NCBI GenBank assembly: GCA_026647215.1
Contig: JAPKHC010000021.1
Location: 153,758-217,757 of the forward strand
Length of the DNA stretch: 64,000 bases
Source: F1-120-MAGs118 sp013360535
GTDB taxonomy: Bacteria; Planctomycetota; UBA1135; GCA-002686595
Direction: 5' to 3'
Both the position numbers and the translations under genes were made by a program. The notes below the pieces were generated by a model, which saw only the letters and a program-made list of their open reading frames with translations, had not been told where the DNA came from and did no database searches. This document shows positions 43,239-53,112 of the stretch, piece after piece (position 1 is the stretch's first letter; each line of letters starts with the position of its first letter).

Positions 43239-44584
43239 ACGGGCTCGATCCGCTCGGGCTGCTGTGGATCCTCGCGCTGTGGGCGCTCGCGGGTCTCGGT
43301 CTGTGGATGCAACGTGCACGCTCGCCGCTCCACATGGCTACGGTCGCGCTCGTCGTCACGGGCCTGATCGGGTCGTTCTTCCCCTTCGCATCGTCGTTCA
43401 TCGAGCCTTCGAGCTGGCGCAACCTGGACGTGCTGTCGCCATCGATCGTGCGCGCCTCGCAGCTGCAGTATGTGGCCTACGCGTGCGGGCTCGTGCTCGC
43501 GCTCGTCGCGGCGAACGGGCGTGCTCGGCGCACGCAGCCGAGTGTGGAGCCGCGCGACACGACCTCGCGCGACTTCGCTGCGTCGGCGCTCCTCGTCGGC
43601 GCCGGTCTCGCGATGTACGCGGTGTATGCCGAACGAGTCGGCATGAGCGCGCTCACCGATCGCGAGGACTACGCCGCCAAGTACCTCGCGAGCCAAGGCC
43701 TCGGACCGTTGCAGCTCGGCCTGCCGATGGCGATGGCCGGTTGCCTGTGGGCCGAAGCTTCGGAGCTCACGAGGGCTCGCAAGCTGCCGTTCCGCGCCGT
43801 CGCGCTCGCCATCGTGATCTGGAGCATCGCGTTCATCTCGGTGCGCACGAACGCCGTCGTCGTCGCGCTCGGCTACGCCTCGGTCCTCGCCCACCGCTCG
43901 CGCTTCGAGCTGCGCCGCATCCGTCCGGCGCTGGTCGTGGCCGGCCTCGTGGGATACGTGTTCCTCGAGTCGTTCGCGCTCTTGCGAGGCGTCTATCGCG
44001 GGGATCTCGAAGCGGCGATCGCGCGAGTCGCGGCCCAAGGCGAAGTCGTCCTCGGCACGGCGATCGGCGGCTCCGAGCTCTCGCACCCGTTCATCACGAC
44101 GGGCGAAGTGCTGCGCTCGCGCGAGGCTGGCGAGCTCGGCGGAGAGAGCCTTTGGAACGGCGTGGCCGCCTGCCTGCCGCGTGGGCTGTATCCCGATCGA
44201 CCGCCGTTCCTGAGCGAGCAGTTCGTGCGCTCGAATTATGCCGACCTCGCCTCGCGCGGAGGCGGTGCCGCGTTCAGCCTCGTCGCCGAGGCGTGGCTCA
44301 ACTTCGGCTCGTTTCTCGGGCCATTGGCGTTCGGGCTCGCGGCGGGCTGGCTGCTCGTCGCCTGCGAGCGGCGGCGCGAGACCCATCCCGCGGGTCTCGT
44401 GGCCCGCGTCCTTCCCTACTTCGTGTTCTACGTCGCGATGCAGCATCGCAACGAGTTCGGCTCGCTCTTCAAGCAGGTGTTCATGTTGAGCCTCGTCATC
44501 GTGCCGGTCTGGATCGTCGCCGAGGCGCTCTCGCGCTCGCCGCGACGCGCCCGCGAGCTTCAACCGCTGCAAGGGAGGAGCTGA
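43235..44584 (+). CDS. Wzy-like repeat-unit polymerase
   Basis: A 449-aa protein with about ten to eleven transmembrane segments and a large loop (about residues 260-360), the layout of O-antigen and oligosaccharide-repeat polymerases. The loop has ATAIGGSELSHPFITTGEVL, then AACLPRGLYPDRPPFLSEQF and SRGGGAAFSLVAEAWLNFG; this last stretch resembles the OpsX/Wzy-type motif. Family assignment rests on topology and gene context between the flippase and amidotransferase. It overlaps the flippase by ATGA. Confidence 0.8.
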   Translation: MNGLDPLGLLWILALWALAGLGLWMQRARSPLHMATVALVVTGLIGSFFPFASSFIEPSSWRNLDVLSPSIVRASQLQYVAYACGLVLALVAANGRARRTQPSVEPRDTTSRDFAASALLVGAGLAMYAVYAERVGMSALTDREDYAAKYLASQGLGPLQLGLPMAMAGCLWAEASELTRARKLPFRAVALAIVIWSIAFISVRTNAVVVALGYASVLAHRSRFELRRIRPALVVAGLVGYVFLESFALLRGVYRGDLEAAIARVAAQGEVVLGTAIGGSELSHPFITTGEVLRSREAGELGGESLWNGVAACLPRGLYPDRPPFLSEQFVRSNYADLASRGGGAAFSLVAEAWLNFGSFLGPLAFGLAAGWLLVACERRRETHPAGLVARVLPYFVFYVAMQHRNEFGSLFKQVFMLSLVIVPVWIVAEALSRSPRRARELQPLQGRS

Positions 44585-44587
44585 GGC

Positions 44588-46504
44588 ATGTGCGGAATCA
44601 ACGGCTATGTGTACCGCGCCGGCAACGTCGGCCAGCTCGAGATCGCCGAGTCGATGAACGCCGCGATGCTCCATCGCGGCCCCGACGAGGGCGGCGTGGC
44701 CGACACGGGCTTCGCGGCGCTCGCTATGCGACGCCTCTCGATCGTCGACGTGCGCGACGGGCACCAGCCGATGCGCTCCGAGGACGGCCGCTTCACGCTC
44801 GTGTACAACGGAGAGCTGTACGACTTCGCGAGCCTGCGTCGCGAGCTCGAGGAGCTCGGCCACACGTTCCGGACGCGCTCCGACACGGAAGTGCTGTTGC
44901 GCTCGTGGATCCAGCGCGGTCGCGAGAGCCTGGAACGCTTCAACGGCATGTTCGCGTTCGCGATCGCCGACCGACGCGACGGCAGCCTCGTGCTCGCCCG
45001 CGATCCGCTCGGCATCAAGCCGCTGTACTGGTGGCTCGGCCCGGGAGGCGAGCTCGTGTTCTCCTCCGAGCTGAAGAGCCTGCTCGCCCACCCATCGGTG
45101 CCGCGCAAGCTCGATCGGCGCTCGCTCGAGATGCTGCTCGTCGACCGGTACGTCGCAGATCCCTGGACGATGCTGGAGGGCGTCAAGCAACTGCCGGCGG
45201 GCTGCTGGCTGCGCTGGCGCGGCGGCGAGATCGAGATCGGGCGGTACTCGGAGTTCCGGCTCGATCCGCAGCCTTGTGGAGAGCGTGAAGCGCTCGCCGA
45301 GCTGCGCGAGAAGCTCGACGAGACCGTGCGCTCGCAGCTCGTCGCCGACGTTCCGGTCGGCGTGTTCCTCTCGGGCGGAGTGGATTCGAGCACGATCGCG
45401 GCCTACGCCGCGCGTGCCGTGCGGGAGGCCGGCGGCAAGCTCAAGTCCTTCTCGATCGGCTTCGACGATCCGCAGTACGACGAGAGCGAGCTCGCTCAGG
45501 CCGTGGCGCAGCACCTCGGCACCGAACACCACGTGCTTCGTCTCGAGAACTCGCGCTTCGACGTCTCGACGCTCGACACGATCCTCGACCACACCGGCCA
45601 GCCGCTCGGAGACACGTCCTGCATCCCGACGCTTGCCGTCTCACGCCTCGCCGCGAGCCACGTGAAGGTCGCGCTCTCCGGTGACGGCGGGGACGAGCTG
45701 TTCGGCGGCTACGAGCACATGTTCTGGGCCGCGCGCATGCGTTTCCTGAGCGAGACGACCCCGGCGCCGCTGCGACGCGCTGGCTCCGCCGTGCTGGCAC
45801 AGGTCGCTCCGATGGTGAGCGGCACCCTCGCCACGCGCGTCCGGCGCGCGCGAAAAGGCCTCGAAATCTCGCTGCATTCGCCACTGGAGCAGTTCCGGCG
45901 CACGCGCGCGCTGTGGCAGCCGCAGGAGCTCGCGACGCTCTGCACGCACGACCACGCGGGCGAATCCCTGCGACGCGACGTCGACCTCGATCCGGAGCTC
46001 GTCGAGCGGCTCGAGCCCGAGGAACTGGTGATGCAGATCCTCGCCAGCGGCTTCATGACCGGCGCCATCCTCGCCAAGGTCGACCGCATGAGCATGGCCG
46101 CCAGCCTCGAGGTGCGCCCGCCGCTGCTCGACCGGCGCATCGTCGACTTCGCGCGACACCTCCCGCTCGAACACAAGGTGCACGGCCGCACAGGCAAGCA
46201 CTTGCTGCGCGAAGCCGGACGCGACCTGCTGCCCGCAGCGGTGTACGAGCACCGCAAGCAAGGCTTCTCGATCCCGCTCCACCGCTGGTTCAACGCCGAG
46301 TTCTGGGAGCTCGTCGACGGGCTCTACGCGCCTGGCTCGCGCGCCGCGACTCTGTTCGATCGCGCAGCGTTGCAAGGCGTGCTCGACGACGGCCGCAAGG
46401 CAACGGAGAACGCTGGCACGCTGAGCGAGACCGCCGCGTCAACGCGGGTCTGGTTGCTGGCCTCGCTCGCGCGCTGGATGGAGCGCTACGGAGTGGCTGC
46501 GTGA
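44588..46504 (+). CDS. Asparagine-synthase-type amidotransferase (glutamine-hydrolysing)
   Basis: A 638-aa class-II amidotransferase. Cys2 begins the glutaminase domain (MCGINGYVY, HRGPDEGG, LVYNGELYDF, RSDTEVLL). The synthetase domain has the ATP-pyrophosphatase loop SGGVDS (262-267), ALSGDGGDELFGGYE and HRKQGFSIPLHRWF. In polysaccharide clusters, such enzymes (for example WbpS) amidate uronic acids instead of making asparagine; given the ManNAc-uronate enzymes encoded at 51943-54461, that role is likely here (inference). It is coupled to the glycosyltransferase by a GTGA overlap. Confidence 0.9.
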   Translation: MCGINGYVYRAGNVGQLEIAESMNAAMLHRGPDEGGVADTGFAALAMRRLSIVDVRDGHQPMRSEDGRFTLVYNGELYDFASLRRELEELGHTFRTRSDTEVLLRSWIQRGRESLERFNGMFAFAIADRRDGSLVLARDPLGIKPLYWWLGPGGELVFSSELKSLLAHPSVPRKLDRRSLEMLLVDRYVADPWTMLEGVKQLPAGCWLRWRGGEIEIGRYSEFRLDPQPCGEREALAELREKLDETVRSQLVADVPVGVFLSGGVDSSTIAAYAARAVREAGGKLKSFSIGFDDPQYDESELAQAVAQHLGTEHHVLRLENSRFDVSTLDTILDHTGQPLGDTSCIPTLAVSRLAASHVKVALSGDGGDELFGGYEHMFWAARMRFLSETTPAPLRRAGSAVLAQVAPMVSGTLATRVRRARKGLEISLHSPLEQFRRTRALWQPQELATLCTHDHAGESLRRDVDLDPELVERLEPEELVMQILASGFMTGAILAKVDRMSMAASLEVRPPLLDRRIVDFARHLPLEHKVHGRTGKHLLREAGRDLLPAAVYEHRKQGFSIPLHRWFNAEFWELVDGLYAPGSRAATLFDRAALQGVLDDGRKATENAGTLSETAASTRVWLLASLARWMERYGVAA

Positions 46505-47631
46505 AGCCGGTCCGCCCGTCGAAGCCCCGCGCCTTGCTGATCGGCCCGCTCCCGCGCGCCGGTCAGCCGATCGGCGGCGCTCAGGTCTCGTTCCGCGAGC
46601 TCTGCGACGGCTTCCGCACCAGCGGCACATTCGAGATCGACGTGCTCGACACGACGCGCGGAGCCACCTACTCCAAGGGCTGGCGCCGCACGCTGGGCAA
46701 CGCGCTCGCGCTGGCTCGCGTGCTGCTCTCGCTGCTTCGTCGCGGTGCGCGCGCCGACGTGGTCGTGTTCAACGCTTCCGTCAACGGCTTGATGGATGCC
46801 GGACCATGGGTCCAGCGTGCCTGTCGGGCGCTCGGACGTCCGCTGGTGGTGCGGGCCTTCGGTGGAGCCCTCGATCTCGCGCAGGCCGGCACGACGCCCG
46901 CGCGGCGCGCGCGCCTCACGGAGCTGCTCGCCTCGAGCGCGCTCGTCTTGCTGCAAACCGAGCAACTCTGCGCGCACTTCTCCGGCTCCGGTGCGTTGCG
47001 GCGTCTCCCGACCACGCGCCCGCTTCCTTCACAGGTTCCTTCGGGACGCGCAAATTGCCGGCGTTTCCTGTTCCTCGCGCAACTTCGTCCTGAGAAGGGC
47101 TACGAGGAAGCGCTCGGCGCGCTCGAACTCTGTCCGGCGGACTGCACGCTCGACCTGTACGGCCCCGCACTGCCTGCGACGGACCTCTCGCGACTTCGTG
47201 CGCACCCACGGGCGAAGTGGCACGGCGAGCTGGAGCATCGCGACGTGGCGCGCGTGCTCGCCGAGCACGACGCGCTGCTCTTCCCCAGCCGCTACGAAGG
47301 CGAAGGCCTGCCCGGAGCGATCGTCGAGGCCTTCCAGCATGGCCTGCCGGTGATCGCGACGCGCTGGCGTGCTCTGCCCGAGCTCGTCCGCGACCACCAC
47401 AACGGGCTGCTCGTGCCCGTTGGAGACGTCGCCGCTCTCGCGAATGCGATGGCCCGAATGGCCGAGGACGCAAGCCTCTTCCGGAACCTGCGCGCGGGTG
47501 CGCTGGCGTCCGGTCGCGAGCTCGACTCCACGCGCTGGCAGAGCCAGCTCGAAGGCTGGCTGCTCGATCTCTGCGCGCGCCCCGACACGCTCAAGTCCCC
47601 CACTCCCCACTGCAGCGAGGTTGCCCCGTGA
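46501..47631 (+). CDS. GT4 glycosyltransferase
   Basis: A 376-aa GT-B fold enzyme starting at GTG 46501. N-terminal lobe: ALLIGPLPRAGQPIGGAQVS. C-terminal lobe: FLFLAQLRPEKGYEEALGAL, then ALLFPSRYEGEGLPGAIVEA and the acidic E in FQHGLPVIATRWRALPELV, the standard GT4 donor-binding elements. It adds one sugar of the repeat unit, probably on the cytoplasmic face. GTGA overlaps at both ends place it firmly in the operon. Confidence 0.9.
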   Translation: MKPVRPSKPRALLIGPLPRAGQPIGGAQVSFRELCDGFRTSGTFEIDVLDTTRGATYSKGWRRTLGNALALARVLLSLLRRGARADVVVFNASVNGLMDAGPWVQRACRALGRPLVVRAFGGALDLAQAGTTPARRARLTELLASSALVLLQTEQLCAHFSGSGALRRLPTTRPLPSQVPSGRANCRRFLFLAQLRPEKGYEEALGALELCPADCTLDLYGPALPATDLSRLRAHPRAKWHGELEHRDVARVLAEHDALLFPSRYEGEGLPGAIVEAFQHGLPVIATRWRALPELVRDHHNGLLVPVGDVAALANAMARMAEDASLFRNLRAGALASGRELDSTRWQSQLEGWLLDLCARPDTLKSPTPHCSEVAP

Positions 47632-48404
47632 CTCCCACCGCTCCGTTGAATCCGCCGGCACGCCGCGCACGTCCGCTCGTGCAGTGGCTCGACCACAAGC
47701 TCTATCCCGGCGTTCCCAGCCGCTGGGATGACGAGCGCCTGCGCGCGGAAGTCCTGCGGCACCTTCGGCCTGGCGCACGCCTGCTCGATCTCGGCGCTGG
47801 AGCCGGCATCGTGCCGCAGATGAACTTCCGCGGCCTTGGCGCGACGATCTGCGGCGTCGATCCCGACCCACGCGTCGCGCAGAACCCGCACCTCGACGAG
47901 GCGCACGTCGGCTTCGGCGAGTCGATCCCGTACCCCGACGCGCACTTCGACGTCGTCGTCGCGGACAACGTGCTCGAGCACCTCGACGATCCCGACGCCG
48001 TCTTTCGCGAGGTTTCGCGCGTGCTGAAGCCCGGAGGCGTGTTCCTCGCCAAGACTCCGAATGCGTGGCACTACGTCCCGACGATCGCGCGCCTCACGCC
48101 GCTCTCGTTCCACCGCTTCGTCTGCCGCATGCGCGGCCGCGCCGGCGCCGACACGTTCCCGACCCGCTACCGCGCGAACACCCGCCCCGCGATCGCGACC
48201 ATCGGCGCGCGCAACGGGCTCGAGCTGGAGAGTTTCGTCACGCACGAGGATCGCCCGGAGTACCTGCGCATCACCGCGCCGACGTACGTCGTCGGCTGGA
48301 TGTACGAACGTGCCGTCAACACGCTGCCCGGTGGCGCGAGGCTTCGCAGCGTACTGATCGCGACACTGCGCAAGTCGGCCGAGCACGTCCGCAAGGCCGC
48401 CTGA
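47628..48404 (+). CDS. Class I SAM-dependent methyltransferase
   Basis: A 258-aa methyltransferase starting at GTG 47628. It has LLDLGAGAGIVPQMNFRG (SAM motif I), ICGVDPDPR (acidic motif II), DVVVADNVLEHLDD (motif for the acceptor side) and a post-motif loop LKPGGVFLAKTPN. This Methyltransf_11-type fold fits O-methylation of a sugar in the repeat unit; specificity is unknown. GTGA overlap with the GT4 gene; seven bases from the next gene. Confidence 0.88.
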   Translation: MTPTAPLNPPARRARPLVQWLDHKLYPGVPSRWDDERLRAEVLRHLRPGARLLDLGAGAGIVPQMNFRGLGATICGVDPDPRVAQNPHLDEAHVGFGESIPYPDAHFDVVVADNVLEHLDDPDAVFREVSRVLKPGGVFLAKTPNAWHYVPTIARLTPLSFHRFVCRMRGRAGADTFPTRYRANTRPAIATIGARNGLELESFVTHEDRPEYLRITAPTYVVGWMYERAVNTLPGGARLRSVLIATLRKSAEHVRKAA

Positions 48405-48411
48405 GCCTCCC

Positions 48412-49674
48412 ATGCACCTCCTCTTCCTCACCGACAACTTCCCGCCCGAGACGAACGCTCCGGCGACGCGCGGGTTCGAGCACGCTCGGCGCTGGGTGCA
48501 GGCGGGGCACCGTGTGACGGTCATCACGTGCGCGCCGAACTTCCCCGAAGGCAAGGTGTACGCGGGCTACAGGAACGCGTGGCACCAGCGCGAGACGATC
48601 GAAGGCATCGAGGTCGTGCGCGTCAAGTCGTTCATCGCGGCGAACAAGGGCTTCGCGGCGCGCATCCTCGACTACTTGTCGTTCATGGTGACCGGCTCGC
48701 TGGCCGCTCTCGCCGTCGATCGCCCTGACGTGGTGCTCGCGACCTCGCCGCAGTTCTTCTGCGCGGTCGGCGGCTGGCTCGTCGCGAAGGCGCGGCGTCG
48801 GCCGTTCGTGTTCGAGGTGCGCGACCTTTGGCCCGAATCGATCAAGGCCGTCGGCGCCATGCGTCAGGGGCGCGTGATCGAGGCCCTCGAGCGGCTCGAG
48901 CTTTTCCTGTACCGCCAGGCGAGCGGCGTCGTCGTCGCGACCGAGGCCTTCCGCGAGAACCTGCGCTCGCGCGGCATCGATCCGCGCAAGATCACGGTGG
49001 TGCGCAACGGCGTGGACCTGGCGCGATATGCCCCACGCGAGCGCGACGCCCAGCTGGCGGGCGAGCTCGGCCTCGAGGGCAAGTTCGTCGTCGGCTATCT
49101 GGGCACCCACGGCATGGCCCACGCGCTGCACCGCGTCGTCGAGGCCGCCGAGCTGCTCCGCGACGACCCGCGCATCCACTTCCTCTTCGTCGGCGGCGGT
49201 GCCGAGCGCGACTCGCTGGTCGAGCTCGCCCGCTCGAAGGGCCTGAGCAACGTCTCGTTCCACGCCTCGTTCCCCAAGGACGCGATGCCGCGCCTGTGGA
49301 GCGTGTGCGATCTGGGCCTCGTGCACCTCAAGGATCAGGATGTCTTCCGCACGGTGATTCCGTCGAAGATCTTCGAGTGTCTTGGCATGGGCGTGCCCGT
49401 GCTGTACGCCGGTCCGGAGAGCGAAGGCTCGCAGATCGTGCGCGAGGCCAACGGCGGCGTGACCTTGCCTGCGGAACGCCCGCACGAGCTGGCGGAAGCC
49501 GTGAAGGCGCTCGCGAGCGACCCCGAGCGCGTTCGTGAGCTCGCCGAGAACGCGCGCGCAGCCGCGCCGCGGTACGACCGGGAGCGCAATGCACTGGCGA
49601 TGCTCGAAACGCTCGTGGCTCTCGCGCCGCGCACCGACTCAGCCGACGTCGCGCAGGAACGCACGGCGACCTGA
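48412..49674 (+). CDS. GT4 glycosyltransferase (WbuB-like)
   Basis: A 420-aa GT-B fold enzyme. It has LLFLTDNFPPETNAPATRGF and TCAPNFPEGKVYAGYRNAW, which are characteristic of the WbuB/Agl-type (LPS N-acetylglucosaminyl or fucosaminyl) subgroup. FVFEVRDLWPESIKAVGAMR, VVGYLGTHGMAHAL and FLFVGGGAERDSLVELA follow, and FRTVIPSKIFECLGMGVPVL carries the donor-binding Glu. It is the last gene of the rightward operon; its 3' end is 15 bases from the convergent acetyltransferase. Confidence 0.9.
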   Translation: MHLLFLTDNFPPETNAPATRGFEHARRWVQAGHRVTVITCAPNFPEGKVYAGYRNAWHQRETIEGIEVVRVKSFIAANKGFAARILDYLSFMVTGSLAALAVDRPDVVLATSPQFFCAVGGWLVAKARRRPFVFEVRDLWPESIKAVGAMRQGRVIEALERLELFLYRQASGVVVATEAFRENLRSRGIDPRKITVVRNGVDLARYAPRERDAQLAGELGLEGKFVVGYLGTHGMAHALHRVVEAAELLRDDPRIHFLFVGGGAERDSLVELARSKGLSNVSFHASFPKDAMPRLWSVCDLGLVHLKDQDVFRTVIPSKIFECLGMGVPVLYAGPESEGSQIVREANGGVTLPAERPHELAEAVKALASDPERVRELAENARAAAPRYDRERNALAMLETLVALAPRTDSADVAQERTAT

Positions 49675-49689
49675 GCACCTCACGGCGGC

Positions 49690-50145
49690 CTACAGCCCGT
49701 CGTGGTAGTCGCGGATGTCGATGCCCGTCTTGAGCACCTTCGCGGGCACGCCACCGACGACCGTGCGCGGCTCGACGTCCTTCACGACCACTGCGTTGGC
49801 GCCGATCACGGCCTCGTCTCCGATGCGCAGGGGGCCGAGCAGCTTCGCGCCCGAAGAAATCACGCAACGGTCGCCGATCACGGGCACCTCGGGGTGCTTC
49901 GAGCGGCCGCCGATCACGACGTGGGTGCCGACGCGGACGTCGTCGCCGAGCACGGCGGCGTCGTGGATCACGATGCCCATGCCCCAGTAGCCGAGCGACA
50001 CCCGGCGGCCCAAGCGCGCGCCGGGACCGATCCAGCAACCGAAGACGAAACGGTTGACGAGCGCGATCAGCACCGGGAGCAACGGCACGCGCGCGCGGCG
50101 CAGGGCATGCGCGACGCGGTGCAGTCCGATGAGGATCCAGCTCAC
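49690..50145 (-). CDS. Hexapeptide-repeat (left-handed beta-helix) acyltransferase
   Basis: A 151-aa protein of the serine acetyltransferase-like LbetaH group, starting at GTG 50145. Hexad pattern: CWIGPGARLGRRVSLGYWGM, GIVIHDAAVLGDDVRVGTHV, VIGDRCVISSGAKLLGPLRI and IGDEAVIGANAVVVKDVEPR. It probably acetylates a sugar of the polymer using acetyl-CoA. The start overlaps the stop of the heparinase-like gene by GTGA, so they share an mRNA. Confidence 0.88.
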   Translation of the reverse strand: MSWILIGLHRVAHALRRARVPLLPVLIALVNRFVFGCWIGPGARLGRRVSLGYWGMGIVIHDAAVLGDDVRVGTHVVIGGRSKHPEVPVIGDRCVISSGAKLLGPLRIGDEAVIGANAVVVKDVEPRTVVGGVPAKVLKTGIDIRDYHDGL

Positions 50146-51935
50146 GGGCGCACCTCCGCACCGTGGGTCTGGGGCAGGGCCGCGAGCAGCGCTTCGAGGT
50201 CAGCCTCCTCGCGCGTCCACGTGCGGACGCGCGCGAGCGTGACGCGCGTCGAGCACGGCGCCGGCGGATGGCACAACACGAGCTGGCGCGTCGGCTGACG
50301 CTCGCCGAAGTCGGGACTCCAGAAGGCTGACACGATCTCGATCGTGTCGCGCGACTCGACCAGCACCTCGAGATCGTCGCGGCGCAGGATCACGCGGTGG
50401 AAGTCGTCGCGCTCGACACGCACCTGGGGATGCAAGAGCAGGCGCGACCTCACGACCTGTCCGGCGCCACCTTCGACGTCGTCCTGGATCGCCAGCGAAT
50501 CTCCGCTCGCGATCAGCCGACGTCGATGGATCGGCGAGCCGCGCAGGTGCGCGTAGCCGTCGTGGGAGCCTTGCAGGACGAAGCCGAGCGCGTGGCTCTC
50601 GAAGCGCTCGAGCGTGACCCGCGGCCGGCGTCCGACGCGGAACGAAGACCAGAACTCGGCCTGATCGTGGTGGTCGAGCGTGAGCGTGTTGTGCGCGCGC
50701 GTCGAGCGCGCCTCGTCGCGCAGCTCGCCCGGCTCGTACTCGCACACTCCGGCATCGACGACGAATCGCTCGCCCTCGACGCTCCATTCGAAGGAGAACA
50801 CGTCGCCGTGCCCGTGCGCGGGCAGGTGCTCCGGCGCGATCGCCCCGCAGTCGGCCACGACGTACGAACCGGGCGTGCGCAGCCCGAAGTAGCCGCCGCT
50901 GGAGAGCGCGAACACGGTGCGCGGCAGCTTGCGCGGCGCACTCGTGACCTTGCACCAGGCCGCGATGCACTCATCCGTCGAATAGGCGGCGTTGAGGCCC
51001 CCGTCGTTGAACAGGCACGGCGTGCCGTCGGGATGCGTCAGGTCGACGAGCGCCTGCGCCATCGAATCGAGAGCGACCTCGAGCTCCGCCCGCAGGGCCC
51101 GCGGCGCGACGTGAGCGCACTCCACGAGGTCGGCGAAGACCTGCGCGTGGTAGCTCGGGCTGCGCTCGAAGTGCAGGCCGTCCTCGAGCACCTGCTCCTT
51201 CAGCTCCGCCGCGAGGCCACGCGCCGCCGTGACGAGCCAGCGGCGCGCCGCCGGCCCCTCGAAGAAGCTCGCGCCCCACAGCAGCGCCTTGTAGTTCTTG
51301 ATCAGGTGGTTGCCGCCGAGATCGAGCTCGAGGTTCTGCTCGAGGTGCGCGAGCTGCTCGACGATCGAGGCGACGACTTGTTCTCTGACCCGTGGAGCGA
51401 GCGAATCGCCGCGGCGCACGAGCTCCTGCATCCACACCACCGTGCGAATCGAGATCACGTAGCTCGCCCAGGCCGTGCGCCACGCACCGCGGGCGTTGCG
51501 AGGGTTGCTCTCGATCCAGTCGAGGCACAGGCGCGCGAAGTTCGGGTCGTCGACGGCCTCCAGGTACTCCATGTAGTGGAGCTGGAAACGTTCGAGCGCC
51601 GTGGAATCCGCGGGAGTCCAGTCGATCGCGCCGCACAGGCCGTGCTCGACTCCGCCGAGGCAAGCGCTCAAGTCCTCGGAACCCGTGCGCACCGGCCCAT
51701 CGCGGCGGGAGAACACGGGCCGCGGCGCGTGCGCGGAGACGACGATCGCCTTCGGCGAGGCACCGAGCACGAGCGTCGGCAGCGTGTCGTGCAGCACGTT
51801 CCGCACGACCTTGCGCACACGTTCGACGAGCTGCTGCGGGCGCGTGCGGACGAGCTGGCGCGCGAGTGCCGGGAGATTCCCCAGCGCGCCCGCGGGCCGC
51901 TCCCTCGGCTCCTGCGAATCTCGCGGTCTCGCCAC
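50142..51935 (-). CDS. Heparinase II/III-family polysaccharide lyase
   Basis: A 597-aa lyase starting at GTG 51935, with GAGG six bases upstream. The first half is an alpha/alpha toroid (RRGDSLAPRVREQVVASIVE, GGNHLIKNYKALLWGASFFE, HFERSPSYHAQVFADLVECA). The second half is the Hepar_II_III beta sandwich with HGHGDVFSFEWSVEG, the AGVCEYEPGELRDEARSTRA block, and HNTLTLDHHDQAEF. The conserved His and Tyr residues suit beta-elimination of uronic-acid-containing chains. No signal peptide is obvious. It lies between the ManNAcA genes and the acetyltransferase, so it probably acts on the cluster's own polymer, as AlgL does for alginate (inference). Confidence 0.88.
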   Translation of the reverse strand: MARPRDSQEPRERPAGALGNLPALARQLVRTRPQQLVERVRKVVRNVLHDTLPTLVLGASPKAIVVSAHAPRPVFSRRDGPVRTGSEDLSACLGGVEHGLCGAIDWTPADSTALERFQLHYMEYLEAVDDPNFARLCLDWIESNPRNARGAWRTAWASYVISIRTVVWMQELVRRGDSLAPRVREQVVASIVEQLAHLEQNLELDLGGNHLIKNYKALLWGASFFEGPAARRWLVTAARGLAAELKEQVLEDGLHFERSPSYHAQVFADLVECAHVAPRALRAELEVALDSMAQALVDLTHPDGTPCLFNDGGLNAAYSTDECIAAWCKVTSAPRKLPRTVFALSSGGYFGLRTPGSYVVADCGAIAPEHLPAHGHGDVFSFEWSVEGERFVVDAGVCEYEPGELRDEARSTRAHNTLTLDHHDQAEFWSSFRVGRRPRVTLERFESHALGFVLQGSHDGYAHLRGSPIHRRRLIASGDSLAIQDDVEGGAGQVVRSRLLLHPQVRVERDDFHRVILRRDDLEVLVESRDTIEIVSAFWSPDFGERQPTRQLVLCHPPAPCSTRVTLARVRTWTREEADLEALLAALPQTHGAEVRP

Positions 51936-51942
51936 GTGGGCC

Positions 51943-53112
51943 TCAGGCCGTCGCGGCCAGGCTCGTGCGCCTCGCGACGCTGCGCTGGAGCACGTCGACG
52001 ATGCGCTCGCATGCACGACCGTCGCCATAGGGATTGCGGGCCTTCGCCATGCTGGCGTAGGCGTGGTCATCGCCGAGCAGGCGCTCGAGCTCGCCCACGA
52101 TGCGCGTCGGATCGGTGCCGACGAGGCGAGCCGTTCCGGCCGCGATCGCCTCGGGACGTTCCGTGACATCGCGCAGCACGAGCACCGGCTTGCCGAGCGC
52201 GGGCGCCTCTTCCTGCACGCCGCCGGAATCCGTCAACACGAGATCGGCACGGTCCATCAGCCACACGAACGGCTCGTACTCGAGCGGCGCGCCGAGCGCG
52301 ACGTTGGGCACGCCGGTGAGCCACTCGCGCACGGGCCGCTGCACGTTCGGATTGAGGTGCACCGGGTACACGAACAGCCAGTCGTCGTGGCGCTCGGCAC
52401 AGTCGCGGATCGCCCGGCACAGGTCCTCGAAGGGGCGACCGAAGTTCTCGCGCCGGTGACCGGTGACGAGCACGATCCGGCCCTGCCAGTGCGAAACCAG
52501 CGCCGCGAGCTCCGCTCCGAGCTGTTGCTCATAGTCGCGGGCCGTGCGCTTGCGCGTCCGCTCTCGCGTCCACAGGAGCGCATCGATCACGGTGTTGCCC
52601 GTGACGAAGAGGCGCTCGGGATCGTGCCCCTCCGCGAGCAGGTTCTCGCGGGCGCCCTCGGTGGGCGCGAAGTGCCAGCGAGTGACGCGGTCGGCGACGA
52701 TGCGGTTGAATTCCTCGGGGAACGGCGCCGCGAGGTCGCCGGAGCGCAGTCCGGCCTCGACGTGCCCCACGGGAATGCCCGCGTAGAAGGCGGCCATCGA
52801 GGCCGCGAGGCAGGTCGTCGTGTCGCCGTGGACGAGCACGACGTCGGGGCGTTCCTCTCGCAGCACGTCGCGCATCCCGAGCAGCACCTTGCTCGTCACG
52901 TCGAACAGGTCCTGACCGGGCGCCATCACGTTCAGGTCGCGGTCCGGCACGAGGCCGAACAACGCGAACGCCTGGTCGAGCATCTGGCGATGCTGTCCCG
53001 TGGCGCACAACCGCGACGTGAAGCGCGGGTCCGCGGCGAGTCGGCGCACCAGCGGCGCCATCTTGATCGCCTCGGGCCGCGTCCCGACGACCGAGAGCAC
53101 GCGGATCGTCAC
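51943..53112 (-). CDS. wecB: UDP-N-acetylglucosamine 2-epimerase (WecB-like)
   Basis: A 389-aa enzyme making UDP-ManNAc from UDP-GlcNAc. It starts at GTG 53112, which overlaps the wecC stop. All family landmarks are present: LSVVGTRPEAIKMAPLVRRL, CATGQHRQMLDQAFALFG, VLVHGDTTTCLAASMAAFYA, GHVEAGLRSGDLAAPFPEEF, NRIVADRV and LTDSGGVQEEAPALGKPVLV. It is a step before the dehydrogenase at 53109 in UDP-ManNAcA formation. Confidence 0.93.
   Translation of the reverse strand: MTIRVLSVVGTRPEAIKMAPLVRRLAADPRFTSRLCATGQHRQMLDQAFALFGLVPDRDLNVMAPGQDLFDVTSKVLLGMRDVLREERPDVVLVHGDTTTCLAASMAAFYAGIPVGHVEAGLRSGDLAAPFPEEFNRIVADRVTRWHFAPTEGARENLLAEGHDPERLFVTGNTVIDALLWTRERTRKRTARDYEQQLGAELAALVSHWQGRIVLVTGHRRENFGRPFEDLCRAIRDCAERHDDWLFVYPVHLNPNVQRPVREWLTGVPNVALGAPLEYEPFVWLMDRADLVLTDSGGVQEEAPALGKPVLVLRDVTERPEAIAAGTARLVGTDPTRIVGELERLLGDDHAYASMAKARNPYGDGRACERIVDVLQRSVARRTSLAATA

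Noticed and set aside
49670..49700. Terminator between the convergent polysaccharide operons.
   Set aside because: The 15-base gap has no stem of useful length; transcripts may simply run into each other.
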